Below, piece by piece: positions 37,111 to 49,300 of a DNA stretch of 64,000 bases (the stretch's first letter is position 1; every line of letters begins with the position of its first letter). The stretch comes from Emydura subglobosa. Taxonomy: Eukaryota; Chordata; Testudines; Chelidae. The position numbers and the translations under genes were made by a program. The DNA lies in the NCBI GenBank assembly GCA_007922225.1, contig ML679962.1:28937563-29001562 (forward strand), written 5' to 3'. The notes beneath the pieces are model-generated. The model was not told the DNA's origin, made no database searches, and saw nothing but the letters and a program-made list of their open reading frames with translations.

Positions 37111-38699
37111 CTTTGGAGGACTATTGGGAAAAAACGCCTACAACCTAGGATATATTCCAAAAATATTTTTGATACTGTGTATTTAGAAGGACTTAATACT
37201 GAGTTATGTTCCCTTGTTGCAAATACATAACTCCAATTAGCAGTACATAAATCTCTGTGGTTCATTGTGCATTTGTTTTAATAATAGTAATTTGTCAACA
37301 AACCTCATCTATTTCCATCATTAGTTCTCCTTAGTTTCATTATATTCTTCAGATGGAGCTGGACCAGATATTGCCACCCTTATTCATGGAAGAAGTTCCA
37401 CTGAATTCAGTTTGGCTCAAAATCTCTTAAAGCATCATCTCTAACCATTTATGATGTGCTCACACGAAGTTCCCTTAGGCTATATGCAAGACATATTTAT
37501 GTATTCCTGCATTGTTTTGTTGGTAGCTTTATTGTGGATAAAGAGGTGATTAGTAAATGTCTTTATATATATAAAAATAATTTATGATCTCTGAAGTCTC
37601 TAAAACCTAAAGATCTACCAAAAGCCCTCAAAGTTTAATTGTAGCATAAAATTAGAATTTGCCCATGTACTGTAAAATAAATGTACTAGGATTAATTGGT
37701 AGATATCCAGTAATTTCAAAATTACATCTGGAATACAGATGGGTCTATTAACGTTCAAATACATTATTCAAGCAATAAAAGCACTTTAACATAAGCTATA
37801 TTTAAAATAAAATTCAGCCAATCTGAACTCTCTTCCTGGAACCACTTCAGTGAGAGATGTGCAATTTAAAAATATACCTGTTACACTTACCTGTAGCTTC
37901 CCATTTTTTCCATGTGTGCCTGCCAGCCTGCTGTGTTGGAAGGCCATTCATGGAGTTATATGTTTGTAATACAGTTCAAGTACCAGGAGGTATATATTTT
38001 TGGTGCTGTTAAAACATACACAGAAAACTCACCCACAGGTAAGTAGTACACCAGGTAGATGATATTGTAACATGGCAATGGACATAGCATCTCTAACAGT
38101 AGTATTATAATGGGGAAAAGAAAATTCACTTTCCCTGCAGGTCAGCAAGCACTTCTGTGTCTAGTAGTACCTGAATCTTCACTGAGATGTCTCTGACATC
38201 TGTCTGCAATGAGATCTTTCATGGACTACTATGTTAAGAGAGGAGATTTCTAGTTGTATAATGTACTCCCTGTACCAAGACATGATTTATGAACTTGAAC
38301 AGGTGAATTATTTCTCCATTTGACAGAAGAAGCAACCATTTAACTGCCTTTATAAACTGCTAGTGATGAATTGTAATGACATAAGGAATTACTGGACAGG
38401 AAAAGACCACTTTGCCCAATAAGCTTTTCCTCTGAGTTTATTTCAAGCCCAGCTCTTTTTCAATCTCCATCAGACTCTTAACCACCATTAAAATGCACAG
38501 TTGTTTCCAAAAGCCATTTCTATAACAATATTTGCTTTGGCCATCTTACATGATGGATTATTCCACATGATAACGTGAATGAAATGATTCTGTCTCAATT
38601 CACTGTAAACTCATGTTTTTTGCTTAAATTCTTTTAAATCTCATTACATTTCTTAGTTTTTAATTTACACCTGTGTAATTTACTCTGTGTCAGCCACTC

Positions 38700-40310
38700 T
38701 TGTCAGGCCTCTTGTGACATCCTCACTACACCTAATGCACTGTGGTCATAATCTGTATCTACAAGGTAGCATGTAAGATGTTATTGGAAATCTAATAACT
38801 CACAGATCATTAATATTCTTGTGTCATGTATGTACAGGATGTGTATTAAAAGTTATGGATATATGACAGAATTATGATTAAAATGTGTTTAAAGAAAGCA
38901 TGTCAGGGCAGTTGGTAAACAGGTCTGCCCTAGTCAAAGGAATGTGTATTTGTTCATCTGATCAACCCAGTCATCAGGCAGAGACAATTAAGGGCCATTT
39001 ACATATTAGGTAAACAAAGCTATCAAGTTAATAAGCAAGGGAGGAGACAGCTTGGCATCTCACCTCAGCAGGGAAGAGAAATTTTATCTGGGCTATAAAG
39101 ATGGAGGATCTGAACTTCAAGAGATAAGCAATTGAATCAACTGATTTATAATACAGTAATACTGTATGCAAAGTAGAACGAGTGAGATGTTTTAGGAAAG
39201 TGTATGACACACATGATTAATATGTATTAAGGAATTATGGATTCTCATTGATATTATGCAGTCTTTGCAGTCTTTGAGCAAACAAAGGGAGAAACAGGGT
39301 TTACCCGGGCAGGAGGGAAGGTGGCTATGTACCTGTCACCAGTGAAATCAAGCAAGGTTGTGACCAAAAGAGTGCAGGCCCCATTTATATTCAAATCAAC
39401 AGGGGGAGAGGAAGATCACAGGAAGGGGAAGAACAGCATGAGGTCATCCTGCCTCTTGAAACAAGGTCGTTGAACTCTGAGAGAGAGAAGCACAGATGGA
39501 AGGCCATTTTGGCATCCATCATTTAGACAAGCCCAAGGGGCCAGAGCTCTTGCAAGCTTAGAAGGATCAGTCCTTGAACCAAGGAGGGGTTGATGTCTCT
39601 GGGGACTGAATATAGGTGAGAAACCTGCTTAGGAAAAGGTCTTTCCCCTAGGAAGATAATGGAAGCCAGCACTTTGTACTTCTGTGGAAGGTCCTGGCTG
39701 AGGAAAGGTCAGCTGTGACTGGGAAGAAGAATGACTGGTGAGAGAACCATCTTGACCAAAGTCTGTATCTTGCTAAATTAAGTTTGAGACTTTTAGATGC
39801 ATGTTTTCACTTTATTTGCTTGTAACCATATCTACTTTTATTTCTTTTACTTGGCATCACTTAACCTATGTCCTGTTGTTAATACATTTGTTTTATTTTA
39901 CTATAAACCAACTCAGTGCTGTGTTTTGCGAGGAAGAGTGTATTTACTCAAGTTACAATAATAAGCTGTAATGTGTTTTTGTCTCTTTAAAGGTGCAAAC
40001 AATGCTTATCATTTGTCTGGGTGGTCCAGAAAAGGGCTGGATGCTTCAGAGCAGATGGTTTGGGAAAATTCAGGACTGGGAATGCTAGTAGTAACCGAGA
40101 CTGGTGGAAGCCAGGGTCAGGCTTCCTGGAGTCAGAGTTGCTAATCCAGGAAAGTACAGCAAACAGATTCTCAGGGGGTGACCTGCATGCTTGGCTGCTG
40201 GGGTCCAAGTTGTGAGACATAGCAGCAGGGCATTTCAGGCACCCAGGCTTCCAGGGCAGATGGTGAGACAACCCTTTATGGGCCTGGATTGCACCCCACA
40301 ACATGACAGA
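38700..40310 (+). mobile_element. Possible long LTR-like block
   Basis: This region resembles long sauropsid retroviral-type LTRs in texture: CATGTAAGATGTTATTGGAA near the start, a GGGCTATAAAGATGG TATA-like site at 39090-39104, then GC-richer sequence and T-rich stretches. I could not find paired TG...CA ends with a matching target duplication, and no pol or env remains. It could instead be ordinary intron sequence. Confidence 0.3.
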
Positions 40311-40861
40311 CTTGTACACTAGTCATGTGCAGTTTTTGTCTCCTCTGTGCTTCTACTCTGTATGGAAATGAAGAGATCTGATAAAGTCTTGTGTGTTTGG
40401 AAAGCACCATCACTAGTCTGATATATTTCTTCCTTCGTGTTTTGCTGAAGGGTTGTTTTTGTTTTTTTGGGTTTTTTTTTTGTTTGAACCTGCACAAGTG
40501 AGAGAGGTTACCAGTCTCTTTGGTGGAACACACAAACTCCACCTCCAAAGTTCCCCATTAGGAAGATCAAGTTGTAAGCGTTACATCACCAGGGCAAACT
40601 GTCATTGGCAGAATAGGACATGGTTACTTAGCAACTTTGATGCTTACCTTCTTTTTCGCTTGGAAACACCTAGCATATTGTGGGGGCTACCAGAAATAAA
40701 ATAATAGTACTGAGAGCTGCTATTTTACCAAATTAACCCTTTCTAGGCTGTGTTACCACTCTCTTCTTTCTCTTTCTCAAACTAAGCTATAACAGGGTCA
40801 GCTAGATACAACCCAATTAACAACTACCATAGAAGAGAGAATAGACATATAACCTAATCAT

Positions 40862-42420
40862 TAGAGCAGGCTGAAATTTTTTTGACAAAACAATTTTCCA
40901 TTGAAAAATGCAGTTTTGTCAAAATTAAAATGTTTCATGGGAACATTTCAATTTCAATGACATTTTTCATGGGAAAAAGTAAAAATTAATTGTTTTGACT
41001 TTCTCATTTCATGTTGATAATGTCGAATCATTTCATTTCGAGGATTGTTTTGATTAATATCAGTTTGACTTTAATATATTAAATACTAATTTCAGTATTA
41101 CGTTTCTATGTTAAATATAGAATCAGAGAAGTGTAGGACTGGAAGTACTCCTTCCTGACAGTCATTTCCCATTTTGGATGTGTGCAACTGATTGTTCCTT
41201 CCTAAGTGGAGTGCTTTGCATTTGTCCTTATTGAATTTCATCTATTTACTTCAAACTATTTCTCCAGCTGTCTAGATCATTTTGAATTTTAATCCTGTCC
41301 TCCAAAGCACTTGCAACCCCTCCCAGCTTGGTATTGTCCACAAATTTTATAAGTGTACTCTCTATGCCATTATCTAAACCATTTGTAAAGATATTGAACA
41401 GAATTGAACCCAGGACAGATCCCTGCAAGACCCGGCTTGATATGTCCATTCAGCTTGACTGTGAACCACTGATAACTACTCTCTGGGAATGGTTTTCCAA
41501 CCAGTTATGCACCCATCTTATAGTAGCACCATCTAGGCTGTATTTCCCTACTTTGTTTATGGGAAGATCATGCAAGACAGTATCAAAAACTTTACTAAAG
41601 TCAAGATATACTACATCTGCCACTTCCCCCCATCCACAAGGCTTGTTACCCTGTTAAAGAAAGCTATCAGGTTGGTTTGACAGAATTTGTTCTTGACAAA
41701 TCCATATTGACTGTTACTTATTCTCTTATTATTGTGTAGGTGTTATCGTCTAAGTCAAGTTGATTACTTGATTATTTGCTCCATTACCTTTCTGGTACTG
41801 AGGTTAGTATGACTGGTCTGTAACGCCCCAGGTTGTCCTTATTCCCCTTTTTATAGATTGGCATTATATTTGCCCTCTTCAAGTCCTCTGGAATCTCTCC
41901 CATCTTCCATGAGTTTTCAAAGATAATTGATAATGACTCAGAGATCTCCTGAGATGGCTCCTTGAGTACTCTAAGATGTATTTCGTCAGGCCCTGGTCAC
42001 TTGAATACATCTAATTTGTCTAAGTAATTTTTATTTTGTTCTGCCCTATTTTAGCCTCAGATCCTACCTTATTTTCTCTGACATTCACTGTGTTAGATGT
42101 CTAGTCGCTGCAAACTTTTTTGTGAAATCAGAAACAAAAAAGTCATTTAGCACTTCTGCCATTTCTACATTTTCTGTTATTGTCTTTTCCCAATCATTGA
42201 GTAATGGGCCTAGGTTTTCCTCTTGCATCTAATAATATATAGTATGTTTGTTTCAACATTATTAAAATGTTTCAATTGTTTTTAATAGAAATTTTTCTGA
42301 ATTTTTGTTTGACAGGAAATTTTGAAATTTCAGCTTTTTGTGGTGATTCAGAACAAAAACATTAATAGAAATGTCAGCTTTTCCAATAGAAAAAAAAATC
42401 CCAATTTCCAACCAGCTCTA
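40862..42420. mobile_element. Palindromic DNA element with TAGAGC ends, split by a CR1 insertion
   Basis: Left end TAGAGCAGGCTGAAATTT and right end (opposite strand) TAGAGCTGGTTGGAAATT form an 18-bp terminal inverted repeat with three or four mismatches. Direct repeats ATCAT lie outside both ends (40857-40861 and 42421-42425). The arms (40862-41110 and about 42245-42420) are AT-rich with many GAAATTT, TTTTGACA and TTTTCATG motifs and partly complement each other. The centre is an antisense CR1. Superfamily is uncertain. Confidence 0.65.
41118..42240 (-). mobile_element. CR1 LINE fragment with reverse transcriptase region, antisense
   Basis: On the minus strand, a frame at 41246-41449 encodes QGSVLGSILFNIF, DNGIESTLIKFVDN and TKLGG, the palm region of the CR1 reverse transcriptase. 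The catalytic F-A-D-D box reads F-V-D-N, losing the second aspartate, so this copy is inactive even before counting its stops and frameshifts. Sequence further right (GACTGGTCTGTAACGCCCCA, CAAGTCCTCTGGAATCTCTC, CATCAGGCC-like blocks) encodes more N-terminal parts in reverse. The left edge carries the reversed 3' terminus (TATAGAATCAGAGAAGTG), but much of the expected 3' region is missing, implying an internal deletion. Confidence 0.85.
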
Positions 42421-45009
42421 ATCATTTCACCTATTTCTTGTGGACTGGTAGGTGCCCTGCATTGTTCTCCTGCTGTGATCTTTGTCACTGAGAACTGTTG
42501 GGACCCGTTAGCCTCTACCATTTAATTTAAATTAATTATTTCAAACATGAGTCAGGCTGCTTGTTGTCACAATTGAAGCAGAAAATATTTCATCTAAAAC
42601 TACTAGAAATTTTTCTGATAAGACAGATTGAAAAGCATTTTAAGGTGAGAACTCTGTGAGGGGGTGAGGCAGGGTTGCATTGTCCTTCATAATTTTCTGC
42701 ATGTTCCATATTTGCATTGTAAGTGCTGAAGGGAATGGGAAGAATTCTCTGCATATGGAGCTCATTCCCCATCCCTTCAAGACCATCCCTTCTAGGGATA
42801 ACTTTTTATCTCTGTGTCTCCTTTTAAGGAACACTTTTCCTCATTAGGAATGTAACAAATCATAAGTGGTATCAAAAATGCCCCAGGGCAATTATACTCC
42901 AGAACATCCTCTTCCCTTTGAACAGATTTCACCCTTCTCCCCTGCCTTGGAAAATTTTCAATTCATACTCAGCATTTGTCACTCACTCTTAACGTACGGT
43001 GTGGGATGCTTGTCCCCAGGTGAGTGCTTTGTCTTATTACACTTTCTTGGCAAGGAATATACTGTTTACAGCCAGAGGCCTAAGTTCCACCCCCACTGAC
43101 TAAACTGGGAGCTGTAGGAGCGCAGTGAGAACAGATTGGCACTTTCCACTTTATAGCCCAATTTTGTATCTAACTAGCTATTTTTATCCCCATGCCCTAA
43201 CTCCCTCCCTGGGTCAATAATACAGATTTTAAAACCACCGTCCAAAATAGTTTTTTGACCAAGTATATAATGGTCACATGCACCCCATTTGCCTTGGCTA
43301 CCAGGAAGCCAAATCCTGTGCCCTTACTCAGGGAAAACTGCCAAGGATTTTAATAGGATTTCCCATGATTTCACTGGTAGTTTTGCCTCTACAAGGATCC
43401 AGAAACTGGTCGCTAATATCTTCATATCGCTAATATCATCAAAAATTCAGACACATCTATTAAGCAAACCCTAGTGCTTATGAATCCAAGTTGACTAGCT
43501 CCAGCCAGAAGTAAACATTTCAAGATTTTCATGAAGTCTCACCAGGCATGTTAAACTGATGTTAAGCTACTAAAAGTTCTACAATGACTTATTGTTCAGT
43601 ATCCCATATTTCCTTTTTGAACGCATGGTCTCTCTCTCTTTCCCTCTCTCTGTACCATGGTTCAGTTCACAACACTATAGTGTAGCATTACTGCAGTGTT
43701 TGGGGCTATTACTGCAGAATAACATGCTGGGTTTTCTTTGTAATAAGGGCTGTTTCCAGGCCTAGAAAACTGATTTGTTAGAACCATGACTATTAAGGGA
43801 AAAAATGAGAATACAATCAGAGAGCAAAGAGGAATAAAGAGAATTTCTAGTTACCCCATCCATACGAATGTCCCAAACTGAAACTTTTTTTTTTAAATTG
43901 AAAGGGAATTTAAAGCTACAGTGTCATCAGAAGAATGAGCAAAATCTTGTAAAAACTCCACACTTCCAGGAACAAAGTACACTTGGGAGCAAAGAAATTC
44001 TTTCTTCTCATTCCTTTTTAGCATGGACAGCTGAAATCTGCTAACATGTATTTTTTTATCTGGAGTCACTCTACCTTGCTACTGCAGTTGTACACTTCCA
44101 TGGCAAGACCGCATCGCTTCTCCGTGTCTGTAATCTCCCGAAGTGGTCATGGAAACAGCTGATCAGTAAATATGAGGGGCAGAGAAGAACCTACCCAAAT
44201 TAGGTTTTTGCTGAGAGCATCAAACCTAAAAGGGCCTTTACTGAGTGCAGATATTGTTCTATGCATTTCCGCTGCTACACTTTCATGTAAATGATGCATC
44301 ACATTTTACAGTACTTTGATTTTCTAAAGGAAATCTTCCTCTTTTGATAATAAGAGAGTCAGAAGTAGGTCAAGTGCTGACACATACGGCACTAAAGGAC
44401 CATGGAATGAATTCCACAGCTGTGTTTTCAAGCCGTTATAGAAATGACAGAGTATTTAGAGCAACATATAGGAAGTGCCAAAAATTAGAGCTTTCCTGTG
44501 ACATATTTAAGTTGATTGAATTAATGCTTGTTGAGGTTCTCTTCGTAAATTTTTTTTTTAATATTCATTTTCCTTCTCTTACAAGTGTTTCTGCATTTGT
44601 GCTAGAATCCCTAGCCATGAACCGGGGGACTTCAACTTATCTAGCCAAGAGCCAAAATGGGGCAGCTGAAGCTGTCTGAATGCACCCTTTTCAGCTGGAC
44701 TCTTCACATCCAGCCAATAAATCTCACCTTAATTATTCTAGTCATCATGCCTCATCAAGTCCAGTGTGAACCAGGACGGGGAAGGTAATTTCATAATCCT
44801 GCTGTCTCTCCCAGAGAGTGATGCAGACCCAGTGGCTTTTTCAAGGGGAGTATCCTGATTTTAAGAGCTATCCTCATCTATTCTGGGCACAGAAATAGTA
44901 CCATGTGTAGAACTGGGTGTGAAACCAGGGCAGTTTTCCTGTGCCATGGATATTTTCAAGAGTCCAAAAATGTTTATCCTCCTGAGTCAGAATGAAAAAT
45001 AAAAATCTT

Positions 45010-45290
45010 GAAAGGTTTTTCATTAACTGAAAAACTGAAAACAATGGTATGGATCAATCAAAATGTTTTGTTTTACCTTTTTTTTCCTTTAAATTTTTTT
45101 CATTCTATCTTAAATTTCAAAACAAAAAAATCGTTTTGCACTGGAAAACCAGTTTTTGAAAATGTTGAAATGAAATATTTTGATCATTTCAAAACTTTTT
45201 TTCAATTTTTTTCATGTTTGAGTCAACGAATCAACATCTTTTGATGAAACATTTTTCACTGAAAAATTCCAGACCATGTTTAGCCATGTG
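45010..45290. repeat. AT-rich repeat resembling the TAGAGC element interior
   Basis: Repeated TTTCATT, GAAAAACTGAAAA, TTTTGATCATTTCAAAAC and GAAAAATTCCAGACCA blocks resemble the arms at 40862-41110. No clear terminal repeats. Could be low-complexity convergence. Confidence 0.35.
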
Positions 45291-45429
45291 ACTACTTGTG
45301 GCCAATCACAGCTAATTAAAGCCACAATCATGCATGAGATCATGTGGGAAGACCCTTATTGAAATTAATATGTCTCCATTCAGTTTTCAGTGTAGGATGA
45401 GGACCTAACACAAGTGTCAATTTTGAACA

Positions 45430-45550
45430 TAGGGTGACCAGATAGCAAGTGTGAAAAATCGGGACAGGGTGGGAGGTAATAGGCAGCTACATAAGACAAA
45501 GCCCCAAATATCAGGACTGTCCCTATAAAATCAGGACATCTGGTTACCTA
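45430..45550 (-). mobile_element. hAT-type MITE, copy 2 (inverted relative to copy 1)
   Basis: TAGGGTGACCAGATAGCAAG at the left and CATCTGGTTACCTA at the right. The interior (AATCGGGACAGGGTGGGAGG, CAAATATCAGGACTGTCCCT) is the reverse complement of copy 1 at 8039-8163. Flanking octamers TTTGAACA (45422-45429) and TTTGAATA (45551-45558) match at 7 of 8 positions, consistent with an 8-bp target duplication. Confidence 0.82.
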
Positions 45551-46236
45551 TTTGAATATCATGTATCAAACACTCACAGCCCAAATTCAACAGGTCACAA
45601 TCAACTCACAGAGAAAAGAAATCACCATTTTTTTTTAATTACTGACTCATATTGACTTATAAGTAAATTGGTGGGAAATTGCTATTCAGCTACATTGGGT
45701 AACATTTTTCCTAGCTCTGGTTAAAACTCAAGACTTGTGAAGGCATTGTCATGTATCAGTTACAACAAACAAATAACATGCAGATCAGTATGCAGTAGCT
45801 TTAATTTAAATAGGTGTGAAGTTCTGAGACAATTGCAGAGGTGTGATTATCACCATACACAACCAAGTTCTAATTCAGCATTGTCGATACTGATTTCATA
45901 GCTTTTGTGTCTACAGCACATGATAAAGCACTCTCAGCAAATTGCAATTCTTGCTACTTCTCGAATACAGTATGTGCTCCAACAAAATCTATTTGGATTT
46001 GACCCCTTTTGGAGGAAGGAGCAATTTACAAAAGCCTCTTTCAGAATTCTCATTTTTTAGATCGCGCAAGAAACAAAACTAAACCTGCCGGGTATCAGTG
46101 TGTCAGCTACAAAGGCTGATAGGAAAGTACAAACCAGAGAGAGAGACAACGAAGGTTACAATTTACCTGAAACCACTGACACTGCCAGTCATATTTTCTA
46201 TCTCTAATATCTCCTCTTTAAATTAATCCCAACCAA

Positions 46237-46317
46237 GGTCTCAGCTGGTGTAAATTAGCATAGCTCTATTGACTTCAATAAAGCTGCACTGATCTATACC
46301 AGATGAGGATTTGGCCA
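46237..46317. repeat. Palindromic dispersed repeat with TTGACTTCAAT core
   Basis: CAGCTGGTGTAAATTAGCAT, then AGCTCTATTGACTTCAATAA, then AGCTGCACTGATCTATACCA and GATGAGGATTTGGCC. The two halves are approximately complementary around the core, giving a ~75-bp hairpin. Confidence 0.8.
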
Positions 46318-49300
46318 TGTATCAAGCCCGTCCAGGGTTGCTCTGTGACTTGTGTAACCATTAAAATGGCACAGCTCCAAATGAATCCATAAGGAAAACA
46401 GTTCTTTAATTTTCAGTCCCCAAAAGTGATACAAATTGATGGCTGTACCATTGACCAAGGAGAGTTGTTCAGATACTCAAGTGAAAAATTAGTTTGGAAG
46501 ACAAACATTAAGTGTTGTGCCATATTTCCTGTAAATGTACAGTAAAGATGCAAACTTTACAGGCTATGAGAAATGTAGCAATATGCTGCAGTCTATGAAT
46601 TATATATTGTGTCAGCACTCCCAGCCCTTCGCTTTACAGCAAATTGCCTTCCTAGCTTATGAACATGCAAAGTAGTTAAAATGGCAAATAACTTCACTTT
46701 CTATTGACCTACAATGGCCCCTCGTTCTCTAGCATCTTCTCAAGCATCAACTAGTTTTTTTCATCCAGTCTTAAATCAGCAGATTTCAGTTCGTAGCATT
46801 GATTATTTGCTATTGTCCACATCAAGAAATGTAGACAGGCAGGGCTTCCACACTTCTTTTCAGCTCCTCGTTTATCCACTGATCTGTCTTTGTTGCACAG
46901 CTACCGTACCTTGCTGAATCACTTACCTGGGAGTGTAAATGTCAGCCATGAGCTCCTCCTTTGAGAATTGCCTTTTATTTTGTGACCTGCTCAGCTGCAA
47001 CTATATTCTCTGAGTATGCTGTGCTTTGAGTAATGCAGGTGGTTTAGTAAATGACTGATAATATAAAGGCTTTGTTCACCACAAAAATGAGGTAAAGTAT
47101 GGCCATTGAAATAAACCTGGACACTGCCAATGCTTATATACAAAGGGCTACCTTAATTAAAAAAAAAAAGTACATATATATATTCACACAGTGAGACTCA
47201 TCCTGAAGGATTGCCAAGTACTTTGCAAATCATGAAATAGATAGGTGCATAGATATGTTTATGGATTATTTCTCCATCCCTGAAATGCAGCCACTTCTGG
47301 GGTGAAACACAGCAACTGTTTAATAGTGTTTGGCATAGCTAGAAAAGTATTAGTCTTCTTCATTTTCTACCCTATCTTACCCATTTATAATGGCAGGGGA
47401 AATTTTAATAGCTGGACTGTAATTACTTGCTTTGGAATTTGTCTATGGGTATGAAATATTGTAGTGTAGAGGGAAAAGGGCCCCCTACTGAATTGTCAGC
47501 CCCATTTACTGCAGCACATGAGTGATCCTCAGAAGCTTCCTATCCAAGTAGCTTCTTGGCCTGACCATGCTTAGCTTATATGAGTTCTGACAGGATCACA
47601 GCACATGATGGTATTGCTTCAGGCTGTAATGTTATTCTTATGATGTTTACCACAATACCTAAGCTAGTAAATTACAGATGTTTGCTCTGTCCCTTGCAAT
47701 TTTAAAGTTGAAAGGACATATGGAAGACATGTTTTGTGTTTCATCACTTGAGTATTGTCTTTTTCCATTAATACCATGTAGCACCCTTGTATGCATTCTT
47801 AATTTCTTCTTACAAGAAATTAAACCGTTCTTTATCTTTTGCAATTTTGATCAACTGCTTACAAGTGAGAGAAAAATAGCACAGGTTAACTAAATTTGAG
47901 GTTAAGTCTATACAACTTGAATAGAATTAAAAAATGCATAGCTACTTGGTTTCAGGAACTGACTTGTTTATTGCATGTGCCGGCTGGTTTTTGCAATGCA
48001 AGGCTGTTTCAGTAAATAAAATCAGGTTGGAAATAATGGGAAGAGGAGAGTAAGTAGTTTAATTCTTCATCTTTTGCTTTGATTTAAAAAAAAAACAAAA
48101 AACCCTTTAATTATATTGCTTGTGAAAGATGCTTGAGTTGACAGTCCTGAAGGCGACAATGCTTTGTCTTAGACTTTGCAGGGAGGAGATGGTAAAGCTA
48201 ATAGATGACGTGTCTAAATCCCGAAGACTGCTTTGCAATCTAACCTTGGAGAGAAAGTTTCCTCCCACTACCTTGCGAGTATGTCCTAGCTGTGACCTAG
48301 AAAGAGCAGGTTAGCCTCCATCCAGCTCTGATTCTCTGCTCTGACTGCCCATATCTGTGCCAGCCGTAGTAGTGCATTTTGTGGTGTGCCCGCGTGTCCA
48401 CCGTGAACTGGACCAAGAGAATCAGTTCATTTCATGCCGGTTTGAGATGGTAAAGGGCCTTTGATTGCTTCTGTCTTAGACTAGATTCAGATAATGTGGA
48501 CTGCTTTAGGAATGAACGATTCCACAGCTCATTAGCAATCCTGTTGTGGCTTATGGAGTTCTCTGGCTCTGATATGACTTCAACTTGAATAAAAGCAGCT
48601 CTAATTTATGCCAGTGGAGGATTGAGTGCAGAGGAACTCTGCTTCACCATGTCCAATCTATGCCCCACCTTATCTGTGGTGTGCCCCAACGTGTCCCTCT
48701 CTCCTCTTAAACTAGAAAGGAGGGGCAGAGAACAGCTGGAGGTTGTGCTACCTCCACCCCTGTTCTCTGGCAGAGACTTCCTCTGTGCTTATGTGGCCTT
48801 AGCAGAATAGAGTATGTGGCCCATTGTTTTAAAGGAAATGCTCAAGCTTATATGATAATGTTCTGTTTTCTATATATGTGTGTGTCTTTGCATGACAATC
48901 TGTGAATAATAAATTATTTCTGAGCTGAGTTTGACAAGTGAGCAGTCATTTGAATCACGTACTTCTAAAGGCGTGCAGGGGACCAAAGAAATGTTGGATC
49001 TAAGATTTGGTTGTCAATGGAAAAAGAATTACCAAAATTTAATAAATAGGCTTGCAGTGTAGTGTGAATTACGGTAAAGGAGGAGGGGACCGAAGAAGAG
49101 GATACTGATGACTGGCTGATTTTACTGATGAAAGTATCAGCATGACACACCAGCCATTGGTGAGAAAATGGATCTTTGTTAGTTTTCCCAAGAATTCTTC
49201 AATTTCATCCAGGGGTAAAAATTTGCAATTTTTTCCATCACACTTTTTTTTTCCTAGCAAAATTCTGCCCAGGGGAAATCACAATTTCCTTTTTGTGGTC

